A DNA stretch of 64,000 nt, taken from Hypomyces perniciosus. Lineage: Eukaryota; Ascomycota; Sordariomycetes; Hypocreales; Hypocreaceae. A model generated the notes under the pieces. The model did not search any database and was not told where the DNA came from. It worked only from the letters and a program-made list of their open reading frames with translations. Location: contig SPDT01000007.1 in assembly GCA_008477525.1 (NCBI GenBank), positions 5,580,001-5,644,000 on the forward strand. Reading direction: 5' to 3'. Below are positions 1 through 12,322 of the stretch, piece after piece. Position numbers and translations under genes: made by a program. Each line of letters begins with the position of its first letter. The first letter of the stretch is position 1.

Positions 1-807
1 ACCTCGATGAAGGTGAAGAGGCCGTCTTTGGTGGTTTCGCCTTGCTTGATGCCGAGGTGCTCGGAGATGGCTTTGACGATGACGTCGGAGCCGCAGCCGC
101 CCAGTTGGCAGGGAGTCTGTGTGAAGAGAGTTAGTTTATGGCCGTTGGGACTTGACGAAAGAAGAATCGTCTGGTTTGAAATATTGTGGTCTCCCCCCCG
201 CCTTGATCGCCTCTATCGGAACCACACAGACTCTAGGACATAAAAAACAAGATTCGGGATGCTGCGTACCGTTGTGCAGGCCTGAACGAAGAATTTGCCA
301 ACAGGGGTGCGGTTGTACATGGTGTAGAAGGAGGCCACTTCGTAGACTCGCATGGGGGGCATCTCGAGCAGACGGGCGACCTCGTTCATGACGCTGATGC
401 TAGTGAAGCCGTGCTGGCGCTGACCGAGGTCAAGCATGGGCATAACGGCTGCCTTCTTGTACTGCGGGGGATACCGCTTGAGGATCTCGGCGATGAGCTT
501 CTCATTCTTCTCGTTGAACTTGAAGGGCAGGTCGGGATTATTGTCCGGGGTGTTTCGGTGCTGCGGCAGCGGGTCAGCCTCGGCCTCATTGTAGCTGAAT
601 GACGCCCATAATCGACCGGCGCTATCGGGACAACATCTCGAAAGCGAATTGCGCCCGAGGCTGGGGGGTTTTGGTGGTCCTTACCACTTGGAGGGTATCG
701 CTCGGTCGGCAGGCTGTGATGGAAAAGGCGCGGGTCTGAGGGCGGGCGACACGCGAGGCGGCGCGGACGCAGGAGCGGAAGAGGAAGGGGGTGATTTTGC
801 TCGCCAT
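1..807 (-). CDS. NDUFV2: NADH:ubiquinone oxidoreductase 24 kDa subunit (complex I), C-terminus cut by window start
   Basis: Matrix-arm subunit of mitochondrial complex I that carries the N1a [2Fe-2S] cluster. Exons read on the minus strand are 807-685, 560-270 and 116-<1. The start at 807 gives a basic, Ser/Arg-rich mitochondrial presequence ([19 protein letters not shown]). Exon 2 holds the family block around [12 protein letters not shown] and [15 protein letters not shown]. Exon 3 begins [11 protein letters not shown], the cysteine-containing part of the cluster site. The intron at 561-684 is 124 bases, the intron at 117-269 is 153. The remaining C-terminus with the second cysteine pair lies outside the window. 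Family assignment is certain; the exon 1/2 junction rests on splice consensus plus similarity to the family. Confidence 0.93.
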
Positions 808-1582
808 TGTGATCGGATTGAGGATCGCGGCAGGTCAATGGCGGCGCTCGGCGGAGGTGAAGTTGGTCGTGAGAGAGCTTTCGCTTCGAAATGTCGCTGG
901 TGATGGAGGATCCAATCCAATTGGAGCTGCTTGCAAAATGGACGATGGTGATTGGCTATGGCGGTTCAACCTCGGATAACCCACATCATATTGAAGCTTC
1001 TCCGAGCCCTCGTCTCACCGGTATTAATGATCACTATCAAAAAGTGTCATATCGTGGTTGACTACGGAGTAATGTATCCATGTTTTATTTGCTCCATTCA
1101 CTATATGCTCTGAGATGTTATGCTAAATGATGGGAAGCCTAATGCCAAAATAATATCGCACAGTGATGGCATTGCCACAACTCCGGGATACATGTCGATC
1201 CCACCTCATCACACGAACAATACAAAGCACAAGGCAGACTTCATCAAAGTGGCAACTTGTCCCACGAAAATCGCTCATTATATCTGTTGGATGTTTTATT
1301 CGAGTCAGAACGCCCAGTTGTTGTGACATCGCTGCAATCGTTAAATGAATGACACCAACCCTAACCCTGCTCAACCTTAGCCTACAAGAACTACCTGTCA
1401 CACCAGCTTCGTTCCGTTATAATTAAACATCGATAAATGTGTCTTTTGCTAATTCTATTTCTATGGATATCTAAATCTCATGCTTCCGCTTATGCCCGAG
1501 ATAACATTGCTACTAGACATGATAAATCACTGCAGGGGGAGAGCTTGGATCATTGGGACCCGTGAAGGTCGGAGGACCGATA
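808..1582. other. Intergenic, no gene seen
   Basis: Holds the promoter side of the complex I gene and the 3' flank of the OPT transporter. Short open frames here match no family and have no coding bias. It contains one copy of the dispersed TACGGAGTA nonamer near 1063 and a short interstitial ACCCTAACCCTG near 1358 that is too short to be a telomere tract. Confidence 0.6.
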
Positions 1583-4342
1583 TTATGGCCCAAACTTGGT
1601 TCCCTTGGGCACTTTAATGTACGTGCAGCTATCCCAATCACAAGTGTTCTGTGGCAATGTTAGCAAGAAGACCGTGGCAATAGCAAGCTGCGTGTTGACT
1701 GACCTGATGGACGTCCGTTCCCCACCAGGAGAGCCGAGAGGCCACTCCTGTGTAGAAAATAGCAAAGAATATGATAACACCAGAAAGGGCAGTTGCAGAG
1801 TCCAGTGCAGAGCTGAGGACGAAGTTGTACCGGCGCCACCAGCCCTTGCTGCAACGCTTGATCCATAGACCGAAGATGAGACCGACAATGATCCAGCTAC
1901 CGTAGTTGGTTCCCGAAGCCGGTGGGATGTAGTTCAGGGCTCCGAAGAACAGAGGAACATGAACGCTCTTCAACCATTGCGTCTTGGGCCAGACCCAGGT
2001 CTTGAAAACGTAGACAATGACAGGTACAACGGCACCAACAAGGAAGAACCACAGGAGATCGCGATATGGCGAACCCTCAGCGAAGAACCGACGTGGGCCG
2101 AGAGCACCCCAGACCATGCTGGTGTTGAAATGGGTGCGCGAGTAGGGGCAAGTAAAGCCATTCTTGGCTGTGAGGGAGCAGATGTCAGGGACATGATCGA
2201 GTGCCCAGTTGAGGACGGAGACTTGGCCCAGAGTGCCCATGATAATGCCAACTACTTGAACCAGAAACAAGTGCCTTGGTGGGATCTACTATCGAGTCAG
2301 CAGGTAAGTGTCATTTGGGGTAACTTTGTGAACTTACGTTGCAGTAAATTCCCAGTTTGAGGTCCTGAGCAAATGCCAGGGCTTTGATCCCGGAAATGTA
2401 ACCCAAGTCGAAGAACCAGATGTTGGCTAGCACTTTGCCTTCCCAAATGTAGCCAGCAACTATACGACAGAAAGTGTCAATTTGAACCTTTAAATTGGCA
2501 GTTGCATACACCCAGGCAAGCTAGACAACATACATCAGCAAGTCGGACACAATAGGTGCTGTTTCAATGCGGGTTTAACTCACCGGAAGGTAGAAGACGG
2601 CGGAGATGAGCATCGCCAGCAGAACACCGTACCAACGAAGCTGGACGGGATAATACTCACAAGCGAAAATGCCCAGTGCTATGGAGGCAAGAAGAGCAAT
2701 CAGATACCACCACATCGGCACTTCTTCATATTGGGGCTGCAAGTTCTCTCTGGTGGTTGTCTTCCATCCGAAGAGAGCAGCCAGCTTGGATCCACGGAAT
2801 GCCTCGGCAATTTCGTGCCGCTTCTCGAGGAACATCCAGACAAAAAGTGACGAAATACAAGCGAAGCAAAGGCCAAAGGAGTTCAGGGCATAAGTCACAG
2901 GGAGATACATCTAACAAGAGTCAGCGTTGTCGCAGGGGTAGCAAATGGGAGATGAGGTTATTTCTCACATGCGAGTAGGCTTCATACTTGGTATGGTCAA
3001 AGACGAAGCCCTGTTTTTTGTTAATGACTCTGGTGACATTGTATGTCGCGCCCGTGTTGTCGTAAATGGAGTTGCTCTGAATTGGCATGAAAGCTGTGAA
3101 CCATGTGTTGGAGTAATAGATCGCTGGAGTGACAATGTAAATCCAGAAGACAAGAGATGCTAGGGTGTTGAGGATAGCCCAAGTGGGCACAACCAGAGGT
3201 GATCCGATATAAGCTATCTGACTCCCTAGTACGGAGGTTAGTTGAGGCTATTTTTGTATGGGGGCTCCTGTAAATCGAGCTTACAGTCAAAGGTAAATGG
3301 GAACAAGCCGATGCCGCTCTTCATTCCGAACAACTGGTTGACAACTGGGTTCCTGGGCGCAATCCAGCATACCCAAGTGAAGTATCCCAGAGCTGGGAAG
3401 ATGAAGTCTGGGAACCAGTACCATACGAAGGCAATAGAAAACGCGATCATGAAGAACTTGTAACGGGAAGCCCTCCATTTCGCCCTAGAGAAGAGACAAT
3501 TTTAGTTCAGTAATACTCTGCTGTGATGCAGCAACTGGACGTACTCGGTCTCGTCTTCTTTGCTCATGGAGTGCAAAGCAGCGTTTAGAGCTGTGTTGCC
3601 GAGTACACCGGGCCATACCAGGCTGCGTGGCTCGACAACGAGAGAGCGACCAAATCCAGCCAAGGCAAAGCCATAGAGAATGGTGGCAAGGGTAATTGTA
3701 AGTTCGAAGCCCCATCCAGCCCGGTACCCATAGAAGACCCTTTGCTCGGTCAGAACGTCAGCACTCAAGCGAGTGAGGAAGCTAAGATTGGCCAAGATGT
3801 AAACCAAGATGTTCTCCTACCCAGCGAACATTAGCATTTTATCCCTACCGAGTGCAAGTAAGATATCCCGTATTACCTTGTAATTGAATGGACCTGGGTT
3901 CAAGCTGTGGCGGACGCCGAAAATAGTAAACCCCCAGTCTGGCATCACAAACTCCCAAGCTTTGCCAACAGGATATGCCAGGAACTGGATGGCTGACTGC
4001 GACAAGGTAACCGAGGGGAATCGGAATGTGTATAGGGTGTTGACTCCACTACCAACAAGGCAAAAGCCAATACCAATGAACCACATACGGAGAGTGAGAC
4101 ATGGCAACGTTGGATCATCTGGCCTAAGCCCAACACCAGCGGCGTATAGGACGTCTTCAGTTGGGGTAGTCGAATCCTCTGTTACAAGGGTCAGCATGTA
4201 AGTCTAAGTCATTAAGTGAAAGATAAATGGCTGTACGCGTACCAGAGGGTCGCTTTTCCACGGATACGCTTGATCCTCTCCTCTGCACACCAATAGGGTT
4301 ACCTTCAGCGGTGACTGGCACTTTTTCTCCCACGTTGGCCAT
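1583..4342 (-). CDS. OPT-family oligopeptide transporter
   Basis: Proton-coupled small-peptide (or peptide-like metal chelate/glutathione) importer of the plasma membrane. Nine exons: 4342-4243, 4178-3877, 3816-3545, 3484-3285, 3225-2969, 2910-2584, 2520-2338, 2285-1704, 1648-1583. They sum to 2289 bases, 762 residues, in frame throughout. Family signatures are LNPGPFNYKE after the first membrane segments, FDWSQIAYIGSPL, the block KVLANIWFFDLGYISGIKA, and a cysteine-containing tail (NTCDWDSC). About 14-16 hydrophobic segments are visible, as expected for OPT proteins (usually 750-900 residues). The exon 7/8 junction is the least certain and may hide a few residues. The soluble N-terminus (about 45 residues) is Ser/Arg/Lys-rich. 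Confidence 0.92.
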
Positions 4343-6148
4343 GGTGACGATGGGGGAACACCCGGCAGGACTGATTGTAGAAAAGGACCAGATCAGATCA
4401 GATAAGATTAGATGGGGCATGCATCCTCTTTTATACGAGTAATATCCTAAGCTGCATGCATGCAATCCGACTTTCTGATCCGGATAACCAATGAAGCTAC
4501 CGGGCACACGACATGGCCCATGATGAGCCGAAGCGACCGATCTCGGATTGGGAAATTCCCCGTAAAATTATGAAGCCATTGGATTCCTAGGTATTTATCT
4601 AGTGATATTTTCCTTCAATAGTTACTCTGTTTAATTCTTAATTGTAAAGTCTTGGTGCTTCATCTGGTGCGGGCAGTGGAAGTAGTAATGAGCACTTATA
4701 TCTCATCATCAGCTGTTGATCCGTGAGGTACAACGGGGTATTCCTCGACATGAGAATGGGATACGGAGTATATCCGATCGTAAACCAAAGGCTCGCAGCT
4801 CGTTATTCATGCACAGGCCACTTATCCCGCTCTTCACGGAAGCGCTTATTTCCAGACAAACTCGCAACGCCTTGACTAGTAATGACATTCGGCGATATGT
4901 CTCATAACGGCTACGATGGCGGTCATCCACATACTTGACTCCATCAATCGGCCGAAATATAGAGCCTATAGCTGCCGGTTTTAAGCACTTTATGGGCGTT
5001 GTTCTAAAGGAATTCGGAAAGTTAAATCTTGAAGCGCCCTGCCGGACAAGAACCGAGATTGGTGACATGAAGTTTCGGAGCCATGGAAGCATGGGTGTCC
5101 ACAACAATGCAACCACGGCCCCAGAGGAAGATGGCTGTGCATTTTCAGGCGAAACTATTGATGGTGTTTTTTGACGTATTGTGGGATATGTGGGAACCCA
5201 AGAAACTGGTCGTGCCGACTTCCCGTCTTCTTCTCACGAGTTTGTGGCCGTACTCGTACGTGCAGAGCGGACCGATCCCTCAACGCCGAGCTATGTCCGC
5301 CGGGGGAAAATCATGAACGGCCGGCTCATATTACGGGCATATTCGTAATGGCTGTAGTATTATCAATCGGTGACTGATTAGATCATTGAGGCATCTACGA
5401 GTAATAGTACTACTACTAGTAGTACCATCTGCGTCCAGATCAATCCCGAGTTATTTCTTAACCACGATCTTTGCAGCTAGTATTTATTAATCTGTCAAGA
5501 TACTAACAATATTATGGCATATTTATTCGAGCAGAGATCGAGGCATGCAGGCTTACTAGTTTTTTTGCAGGATGTTGCATCCTACAAAAAGGGAAAGCTT
5601 CCGGACATGTCAGTCACCCACGATATCATTACTCACGCTTCCAAGCCATTCACGCGCCACGGAGTTCGCATTGGCACGAGACCAGTCGGAAGTCTCTTTG
5701 GTCGGTGAACAGGAGTGCTGTTCTATCTCCGACTTGTTGTTGGGCAATCTATCTCCTTTTCTACCTACAATCTGGTGCACTTGGAGTTTAAAAGCCTCTC
5801 AGGGATGACAAGTGCATGTGAATGACTCTGGCCTGGAAGATTGCCTTGTGACATGTTACAATTCTCAGGGTAACCCAACCCCAACCCTGAGTAACCCTGA
5901 CAAATGCCGCATGCTCTCTGATACCTATTTTACATATCAATTTTATTACCTCGTAATGCTAAACTACCTAGGTACTTCTATGTGTAGTCTAGCTGCATGC
6001 TAATTTTAGCTAGGATGACCGCCGTGTATTTTTCAGTTTTTTCCCGAAAAATCTTCCTCCCTGGAGCGCGGGGCATCTTCAATCAACCAGAACGCATCAA
6101 TCGCATTTCATCAGACTGGACGCAGCATTCAACTTCCAGAAAGGCAAA
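4343..6148. other. Divergent intergenic region between OPT transporter and dihydroorotase
   Basis: 1.8 kb without a supportable gene; it should contain both promoters. A short ACTACTAGT-type microsatellite lies near 5405-5425, and TACGGAGTA / TACGAGTA motifs near 4762, 4433 and 5397. The open frames here are short, overlap one another on both strands and match nothing recognisable. Confidence 0.55.
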
Positions 6149-7940
6149 ATGCAGTTAAAAACACTCCAGCGGCTTGAACTGCCGGCCTCGGCTGACATGC
6201 ATGTCCATTTGCGACAGGGAGAATTGATGGACTTGGTCGTTCCCACCTTGGAGAAGGGAGGGGTTGATGCAGCATTTGTGTATGTCATTCTATCAACTTC
6301 AAAGATGAATATGAAGGAATATGCTAAATTAAAGAGAATAGCATGCCAAATCTTGTATGTGACAATTTACTCATCTATTCGTCTTCATTATATGGATTCT
6401 TTTACAAAACTGCCGTTACCTGTTGTTCATTCTAGAGTCCCATGGTTAATTGAAGCCCAGGTCCCCCCCCTGACATCAGTCGACAAGGTATGTAAAGAGA
6501 AATGATAAGCGGCATCATCTCGACAGTAAAGGTAGGGTAGATTTGAGGTGGGAATATGAAACTGACTGCTATCAAGGTGCTCGAATACCAAACCAAATTA
6601 CAAGCCATAACCCAGAATGTCCATTTCCTCATGTCACTCTATGTTCGTTCCCTTGCGGGGTCATGGCTCCAAGTCATGTAAGGACATGTCTTTCTGACGA
6701 TATCTTAGCTTCACCCATCTGTTACGCCTGAGGTGATTGCCGAAGCTGCGGAAGCTGGAATCACGGGTGTGAAGTTGTACCCTCAAGGCAAGCCTTCTGT
6801 TCTCTTGCTTTGCCCAGGCACAATACTGACATGCCGTAGGAGGAACAACTAACTCTGAGAATGGCGTGGCAAACATTGAGGCCTTCTTCGAGACTTTTGC
6901 TGCCATGGAGAAACATGGGCTAGGTAGGTTTATGGACCAGCACATATCTGCAAAGTTGGGTGGCGCCGTGGTCTATTAAGTCGTGCCTTAAACAATGGTC
7001 GCATGACACCTAACATTTCCTAGTGATGCCTGAATGCTAATTTGTATCATTGGTCAGTTCTGAATCTTCACGGAGAGGTTCTGGAGTCCCTTGCCCCGGC
7101 AGATACGACACTGGAAGAGGCTTTCCTCCCAACTCTCAAGACGCTTCATGAGCGGTTCCCACAACTACGTATTGTGGCGAGTACCATCCAACTTCTTTTG
7201 CGAAGTATCTCTTTTGGGCGATTGCTGACGCTGAGTTTCTCAGCTTGAGCATTGCACTACCGCAGCTGCTGTAGAAGCCGTGAAGGCCTGTGGGCCTAAT
7301 GTTGGTGGTATGTGCTGATCTTTATCCTCCCCTTCAATCAGAGTGCATGAAGTGTGGTGCTGATACTACGAGACAACAGCAACAATCACTGCGCACCATC
7401 TCTACCTCACCGATGCTGATGCCTGTTGCGACCCCTTTGCCTTCTGCAAGCCTATCCCAAAGAAGCCCACTGACAGGGACGCTCTGATCAAGGCCATTGT
7501 TAGCGGCGACCCCAAGTTCTTCTTGTATGTTTTTCTTATCAATTATTCTCCTCTTTTATCGGAATATTAACCATTGCCTTAGTGGAAGCGATAGCGCTCC
7601 TCATCCTATCACGTCCAAGACTTCTGCCCCCAAGGGTAAGGCCCCAGCTGGTGTGTTTACTCAGCCATACGTGACGCAGCTTGTCTTGCTGGCCCTCGAA
7701 GAGGCAATCGATCGCGGTGTGATCACCGAGGCAGACGTGACACAAGAGAAGTTGGAGGGATTCCTTAGTCGGTTTGGACGGCGCTTCTACAAGTTGGCCG
7801 AGGTTTCGGACAACAAAATTGTCCTGGAGAGAAAGGGGGAAAAGATACCCGTGAGCGAGAAGAGCGCGGACGGAAGCGTCGAGGTGGGGATTTCGAGGGC
7901 AGGAACAGAAGTGTTCAGTTTGACGTGGCAGAAGGCCTAA
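6149..7940 (+). CDS. URA4: Dihydroorotase (de novo pyrimidine synthesis)
   Basis: Zinc amidohydrolase that interconverts carbamoyl-aspartate and dihydroorotate in the cytosol. Ten exons: 6149-6279, 6342-6354, 6461-6487, 6577-6642, 6709-6787, 6840-6923, 7058-7176, 7244-7307, 7380-7524, 7583-7940. Total 1086 bases, 361 residues, normal for the URA4/PyrC type. Metal and active-site elements are all present: ADMHVHLRQG (HxH, residues 18 and 20), GVKLYPQG (the lysine), LNLHGE, LEHCTTAAA, and GSDSAPH with the catalytic aspartate. Exon 2 is only 13 bases and is needed to encode MPNL. The introns after 6787 and 7176 appear to use GC instead of GT donors. With GT donors only, conserved residues are lost or the frame breaks. 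Nothing suggests loss of function. Confidence 0.94.
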
Positions 7941-9515
7941 TGGGGTGTCATCCGAGAGGTAGTACTATGGAATTTACCGAGCATGAAATGCATTTAGTGA
8001 ACCTTTACGAGTAGGGAATAACGTTACGGGCCATGAGAACCGTTGGATAACGAGCGTGGGGGGGTTCATGCATGGTGATCTCTCTAGCCAGGGGTGTTGG
8101 TGCTTACGAGTACTCGACCGAACGTGTGGAATACGGTGATTTGTCGTCAGCTTTGCCAGTTTGAGGTGTACGAACTTCGTACGAAGCACGTATTACTACT
8201 ACACAGGGTAGTACTTCACGGGCTGGCATCTCGCAATATCAACGGTTACGCAAAATGCTCAAAAGGAAATGAATCGTATAGGCTTCAGGTTCATTGCAAT
8301 CTTCCGTATGGAGGACTTTCTTGTGATATTGATGAATCGAATTCTCATATAAATAGACAACTGGCGGAAACGAATGATTATTGGCGACTGGCTTTAGCCG
8401 TTGTCGTCCTGTGTTATTTCGACGTGATTTGATACCAATGGCCTGGCCGATACTAGTACCGATATGTACATAGCTTTATCACCACTACTAAACATAAGAC
8501 ACTCGGCAGAGACTTAGCGGGAAGATGTGAACCGAACAAGCCGAGACATGTATGTACATGTACGGGACCGACGGGTCATATCGAACGCTGTGGCATTTTA
8601 GGCCTCGAAAGGGTTGCAATATTAGAGTATCTTGCTTTTTTGCTGCTTGGAGAGGTGATGAAGTTTACAGCTCGTCTTTCTGAAGAGCATCTTTTCGTGT
8701 TTCTTGACAGAGGCGGTTAAATGTCTAAGAATCTATCCATAAAAAGTGGACCTGCTAGGGGCTTTAGGGGTCTTATACGAGTAGTGCTTCATCGTACTTG
8801 TCAAGAGCATGAAGTAGGGCTTAGCTGAGATCTTGCTACTGGTCCTATCAAATGACTGTACCCATACCTCATTGGATATCGAAGCAAGCCTTTTTGTCGA
8901 CGGCGATGATATTTCATACGAGGTTTTGTTAATACGAGTGATGAAACCTCACTGAAGTTGTTGAATGCATCCACACACCCTCCCACAAACGATGGTGCAA
9001 GGCACTATTGCATTTTTGTGTGATAAGATGTGTTGGCTCAATGGGCGCAGGCTCGTCAAACCACTAGTACTAAGAATACATCCCCTCCTACGACTAGTAT
9101 GAAGGATTGCGTTGAGCTAGTGCTCCGTGGAGCATTATATATGTAAAGGAACGTCCTTAGACAAGACCCGCGAGCAAGTCTTGTGCTTTCCGCCCTGTCT
9201 AGCGGGTCTCCCGTCTCTTGAACACTTCTACCTCCCCAATGAGGATATCGGGATATCTAAGACACACGACTCTGTGCTGATAGCACTAGACTGATTGGAT
9301 ACAGTACTTGGTTCTAAACACGGGTCAAGTGCCGAAACGTCGAAAAAACCCCGGCGGCGCCCCCTTTCATTGGGATCGAACAGCAGCTCGGTCTTCGACG
9401 ATTACCCAATCCAGACCAGACTGTAAAGACGACAACGACGGTGACCCTGAGGCAAGAAGGCCTCCACACAACAGACATTTCCCCTCGAGACCTCGTTTTG
9501 CATTAGCAATTGACC
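7941..9515. other. Intergenic, no gene seen
   Basis: 1.6 kb between dihydroorotase and the P450. It is rich in TACGAGTA-like octamers (near 8007, 8105, 8775, 8935) and otherwise featureless. The last ~200 bases are probably the P450 5' leader. Confidence 0.5.
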
Positions 9516-11357
9516 ATGGAGACTCTCCTCGTTGGAGCAGCGGCGCTTGGAGGTGCCAAGTTGTTGCTGTCTCCCCCCAGCGGGTCTGTCTTCAATGTCT
9601 TCATGTTGGCTGCAGCGTTGTTCATGGTAGGGACTATTGCAGTCAAGATATTGAAGGCGTCGATCTATCCGTTTTACTTCTCCCCATTGAGACACCTTCC
9701 GGGACCAAAGGTTAGTTTCAACCTCAGCAATGTATAGACGATCATCTCGGCTGATTCATTCCCATCGCTAGGACAACCACTTCCTCCTGGGTCAAGGTCT
9801 TCGTATCATGACCGGGGCCAGTCCCAATACAAAGTTTGTCGAATGGGTGAAACAGTGGCCGGATGCGCCTTTCATCCGGTATCTCGACTTTGGCAACTCT
9901 GAGGTCCTTCTAGTTAACAACCTGGATGCCTGCCGCGAGGTGTTGCAGACGAAAGCGTATTCGTTCACCAAACCTTCTTTCTTCTATAAGCTTATTGGGG
10001 ATATTGTTGGCATTGGCGTTCTGTTCGGCGTGGGCGAGCAACACAAACGGCTGAGAAGGTTGATGGCAGGCAAGTTTCCTGAGCTCGGTCATGGTGTCTT
10101 CTCTGATTAACAGCTGTATTAGGCCCTGTCTCCCGACCGAACATACGAAAACTTCTACCAGTGTTTCGAGAAAAGGCAAGCGTTCTGTCCTCCGAATTCG
10201 ATAAAGCCATCGGAAGTGAAACAAAGGGCGTGATCGAGGGTAGGTGTGCTATTTGAACTTTGTTTAGCTCGGCATACATGGCTCACACTCTCGTCCCAGT
10301 CGTATCCCTCTTAAGTCGAACAACGTTGAGCGTCATTTGCGTCTCAATCATGGGCAAAGAACTCGGTACTTTCCGATCGAGAACCTCTTCGCTTACCTTC
10401 GAGGAATGCTACCAAGTCATCCTGAATCCACCTGTCATTGGCGCTGTCATCACCGGCCTCAACGCATTTATCCCCTTGAGATGGCTCCCGCTTGAGGTAA
10501 ATCGCAACTGGAAGCGCTGCAACGCCGCTGTAAAGGCAATGATAGCCGAGCTCCTCCAAGAACGCAGGGCCGAGCTCCAAAATGTCAAGGCAACTGGCCA
10601 AGTCGACGAAGAAGGTGGAAAGATGGACTTGCTTACGCAAATGGTCAAAGCAAGTCTGTCTGAGAGCCAGCGCGCCACAGAGGAGGAGCTTATGGATACA
10701 GTCAGTCCGACTTGTGACGAAATCTTGATGTTCTTCGCTAACACTGGTGGGCTTCAATAGCTTGTGCAATGTGTCTCGGCAGGGCACGAAACTACGGCGA
10801 GTGCGCTCACCTGGCTATTATATGCCCTGGTCACGAATCCCAAGATCCAAAAACGACTACGCGCGGAAATTATTGCGGCCCAGGATGGGCAGCCCAATTT
10901 AGACGCTGCCACGATCGATAATCTCCATTACCTGAATAATGTCGTCCGTGAGGGCCTGCGAGTGTATTCACCAACCCTGACCTCGCCATGGGAAGCAGCC
11001 GAGGATCTCGTCATTGCTGGAGTTAGGATCCCCAAGGGCACTATAGTCACGACAGCCCCGACCATGGTGCACAATAACCCAAGCATCTGGGGTGAAGACG
11101 CGCATGTCTTCAACCCAGACCGATGGGACAACCTTTCCAGTTCTGCGGCAAACCCATTTGCTCTGGAGTCGTTCATCAACGGTCCTCGAATATGCCCGGG
11201 AAAACACCTTGCTCTTTTAGAAATCAAGGTCGTTCTTGTTGAAATCGTAACTAATTTCAAGCTGGAAGCTGTAGACACAGACGTGAAGATTGCCAACCCA
11301 GGCTTGACGTTGAAGCCCAAGGACGGTTTGAGAATTCGAGTTCGCCGGCTAGAATGA
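9516..11357 (+). CDS. Cytochrome P450 monooxygenase
   Basis: Haem-thiolate monooxygenase anchored in the ER. Exons 9516-9710, 9772-10069, 10123-10239, 10300-10700 and 10761-11357 give 1608 bases, 535 residues. The first ATG of the frame (METLL) is used. A hydrophobic anchor spans about residues 25-50, followed by the proline hinge LRHLPGPK. Helix I has AGHETT (about 344-349), helix K has EGLR (401-404), and the haem loop is FINGPRICPGK with the axial cysteine near 482. All are intact. The second intron uses a textbook GC donor (AG|GCAAGT at 10070). Substrate unknown. It stands alone, so the neighbours give no pathway hint. Confidence 0.93.
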
Positions 11358-11790
11358 AACCCAGAGGAGCTTGGTTTGAGGCACTGGAAAGGAGTCAAAG
11401 GGGGTACGGAGTATTAGATGTATATTACTTCTTACAATGGAGAGCAGGTTTCTCTATATTGTCTTTTTAGTTGCAGGAAAGGCGCAATGACCGGTTTTTA
11501 TGTTGGAGAGATAGATATGTGAGAATGTCGATGTGAGACTTGGAAATAACCGTGAAGATAACGGTAACTGAGACAATGAGGATACCCTAGTTTTTGTACA
11601 ATGCACATGTAAACCAAAGTAGACATGTTTTTCTGCATATGCCGGCTATTCAAATCTAACCGCCCCGATATCTTGCAAGCACCACAACTAGGACGCGACA
11701 CGAAGATCAAGACATCAGTCATTATTGTATCATAATTTCAACGCGCCATAACATTTACAAACCTTTATTACTTTGTGTCAGATCTTACCA
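11358..11790. other. Intergenic, no gene seen
   Basis: 3' flank of the P450 with one TACGGAGTA copy near 11404. No coding signal. Confidence 0.5.
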
Positions 11791-12294
11791 ATGGATTCTC
11801 CAGAGGCAAATTCATCCACGATCCAGAAATGGATCAATCCAGATACCAATTTACCCAAGTTTTCGCGCTTCAATACAGAAAACCTTGAGGAACGAACTGT
11901 CGCGGCGGTCGAGCTATTCAAGACATGATACTACAAGAATATCACGATTGCAGCAAAATCACTTCAGGTCCCATACAAGAGAGTCTGGAGTCGTAGTAAA
12001 GGTGCCCATTCAAGAGCTCAGAATGGAGGGAATCGCAAACTCCTTAGCGAGGAAGACGAACGTGAGATTGTCTGTTGGGCACATAACTAGATGACTGAAG
12101 GCCACCGCATCCGACTTCGTCATCTTCAACAACGCGCAAACTCTATCCTTATGGTGAAAGGCAAAGAGACAAAAGTATCGCGATCCTGGCCGAAACGGTT
12201 TATGAAGCGGCATAACCTACGCAAATCTGCCACGAAAGATGCTAACTGCCCTAGTGAAGCGGCCACGGGGACGGTCGAATTTGAGACCCCCTAA
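11791..12294 (+). pseudogene. Decayed pogo/Fot1-like transposase fragment (N-terminal DNA-binding part)
   Basis: One continuous frame from the ATG at 11791 to the stop at 12292-12294 is interrupted by in-frame TGA (11926-11928) and TAG (12088-12090). Read through the stops it looks like the start of a pogo-type transposase: a helix-turn-helix segment (TIAAKSLQVPYKRVWSR) followed by a CENP-B-like segment ending in SWPKRFMKRH, typical of the Fot1/Tigger DNA-binding region. The catalytic DDE half is absent and no terminal inverted repeats were recognised. It is a dead fragment. Family placement is by motif recall only. Confidence 0.6.
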
Positions 12295-12322
12295 TCATGC
12301 CGACTTCCTATAAGTGCTTTTG

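Noticed and set aside
1358..1370. ACCCTAACCCTG as interstitial telomere sequence
   Set aside because: Only about two units; similar CCCTGA/CCCAACCCCAACCC strings near 5875 are imperfect. Not a telomere tract.
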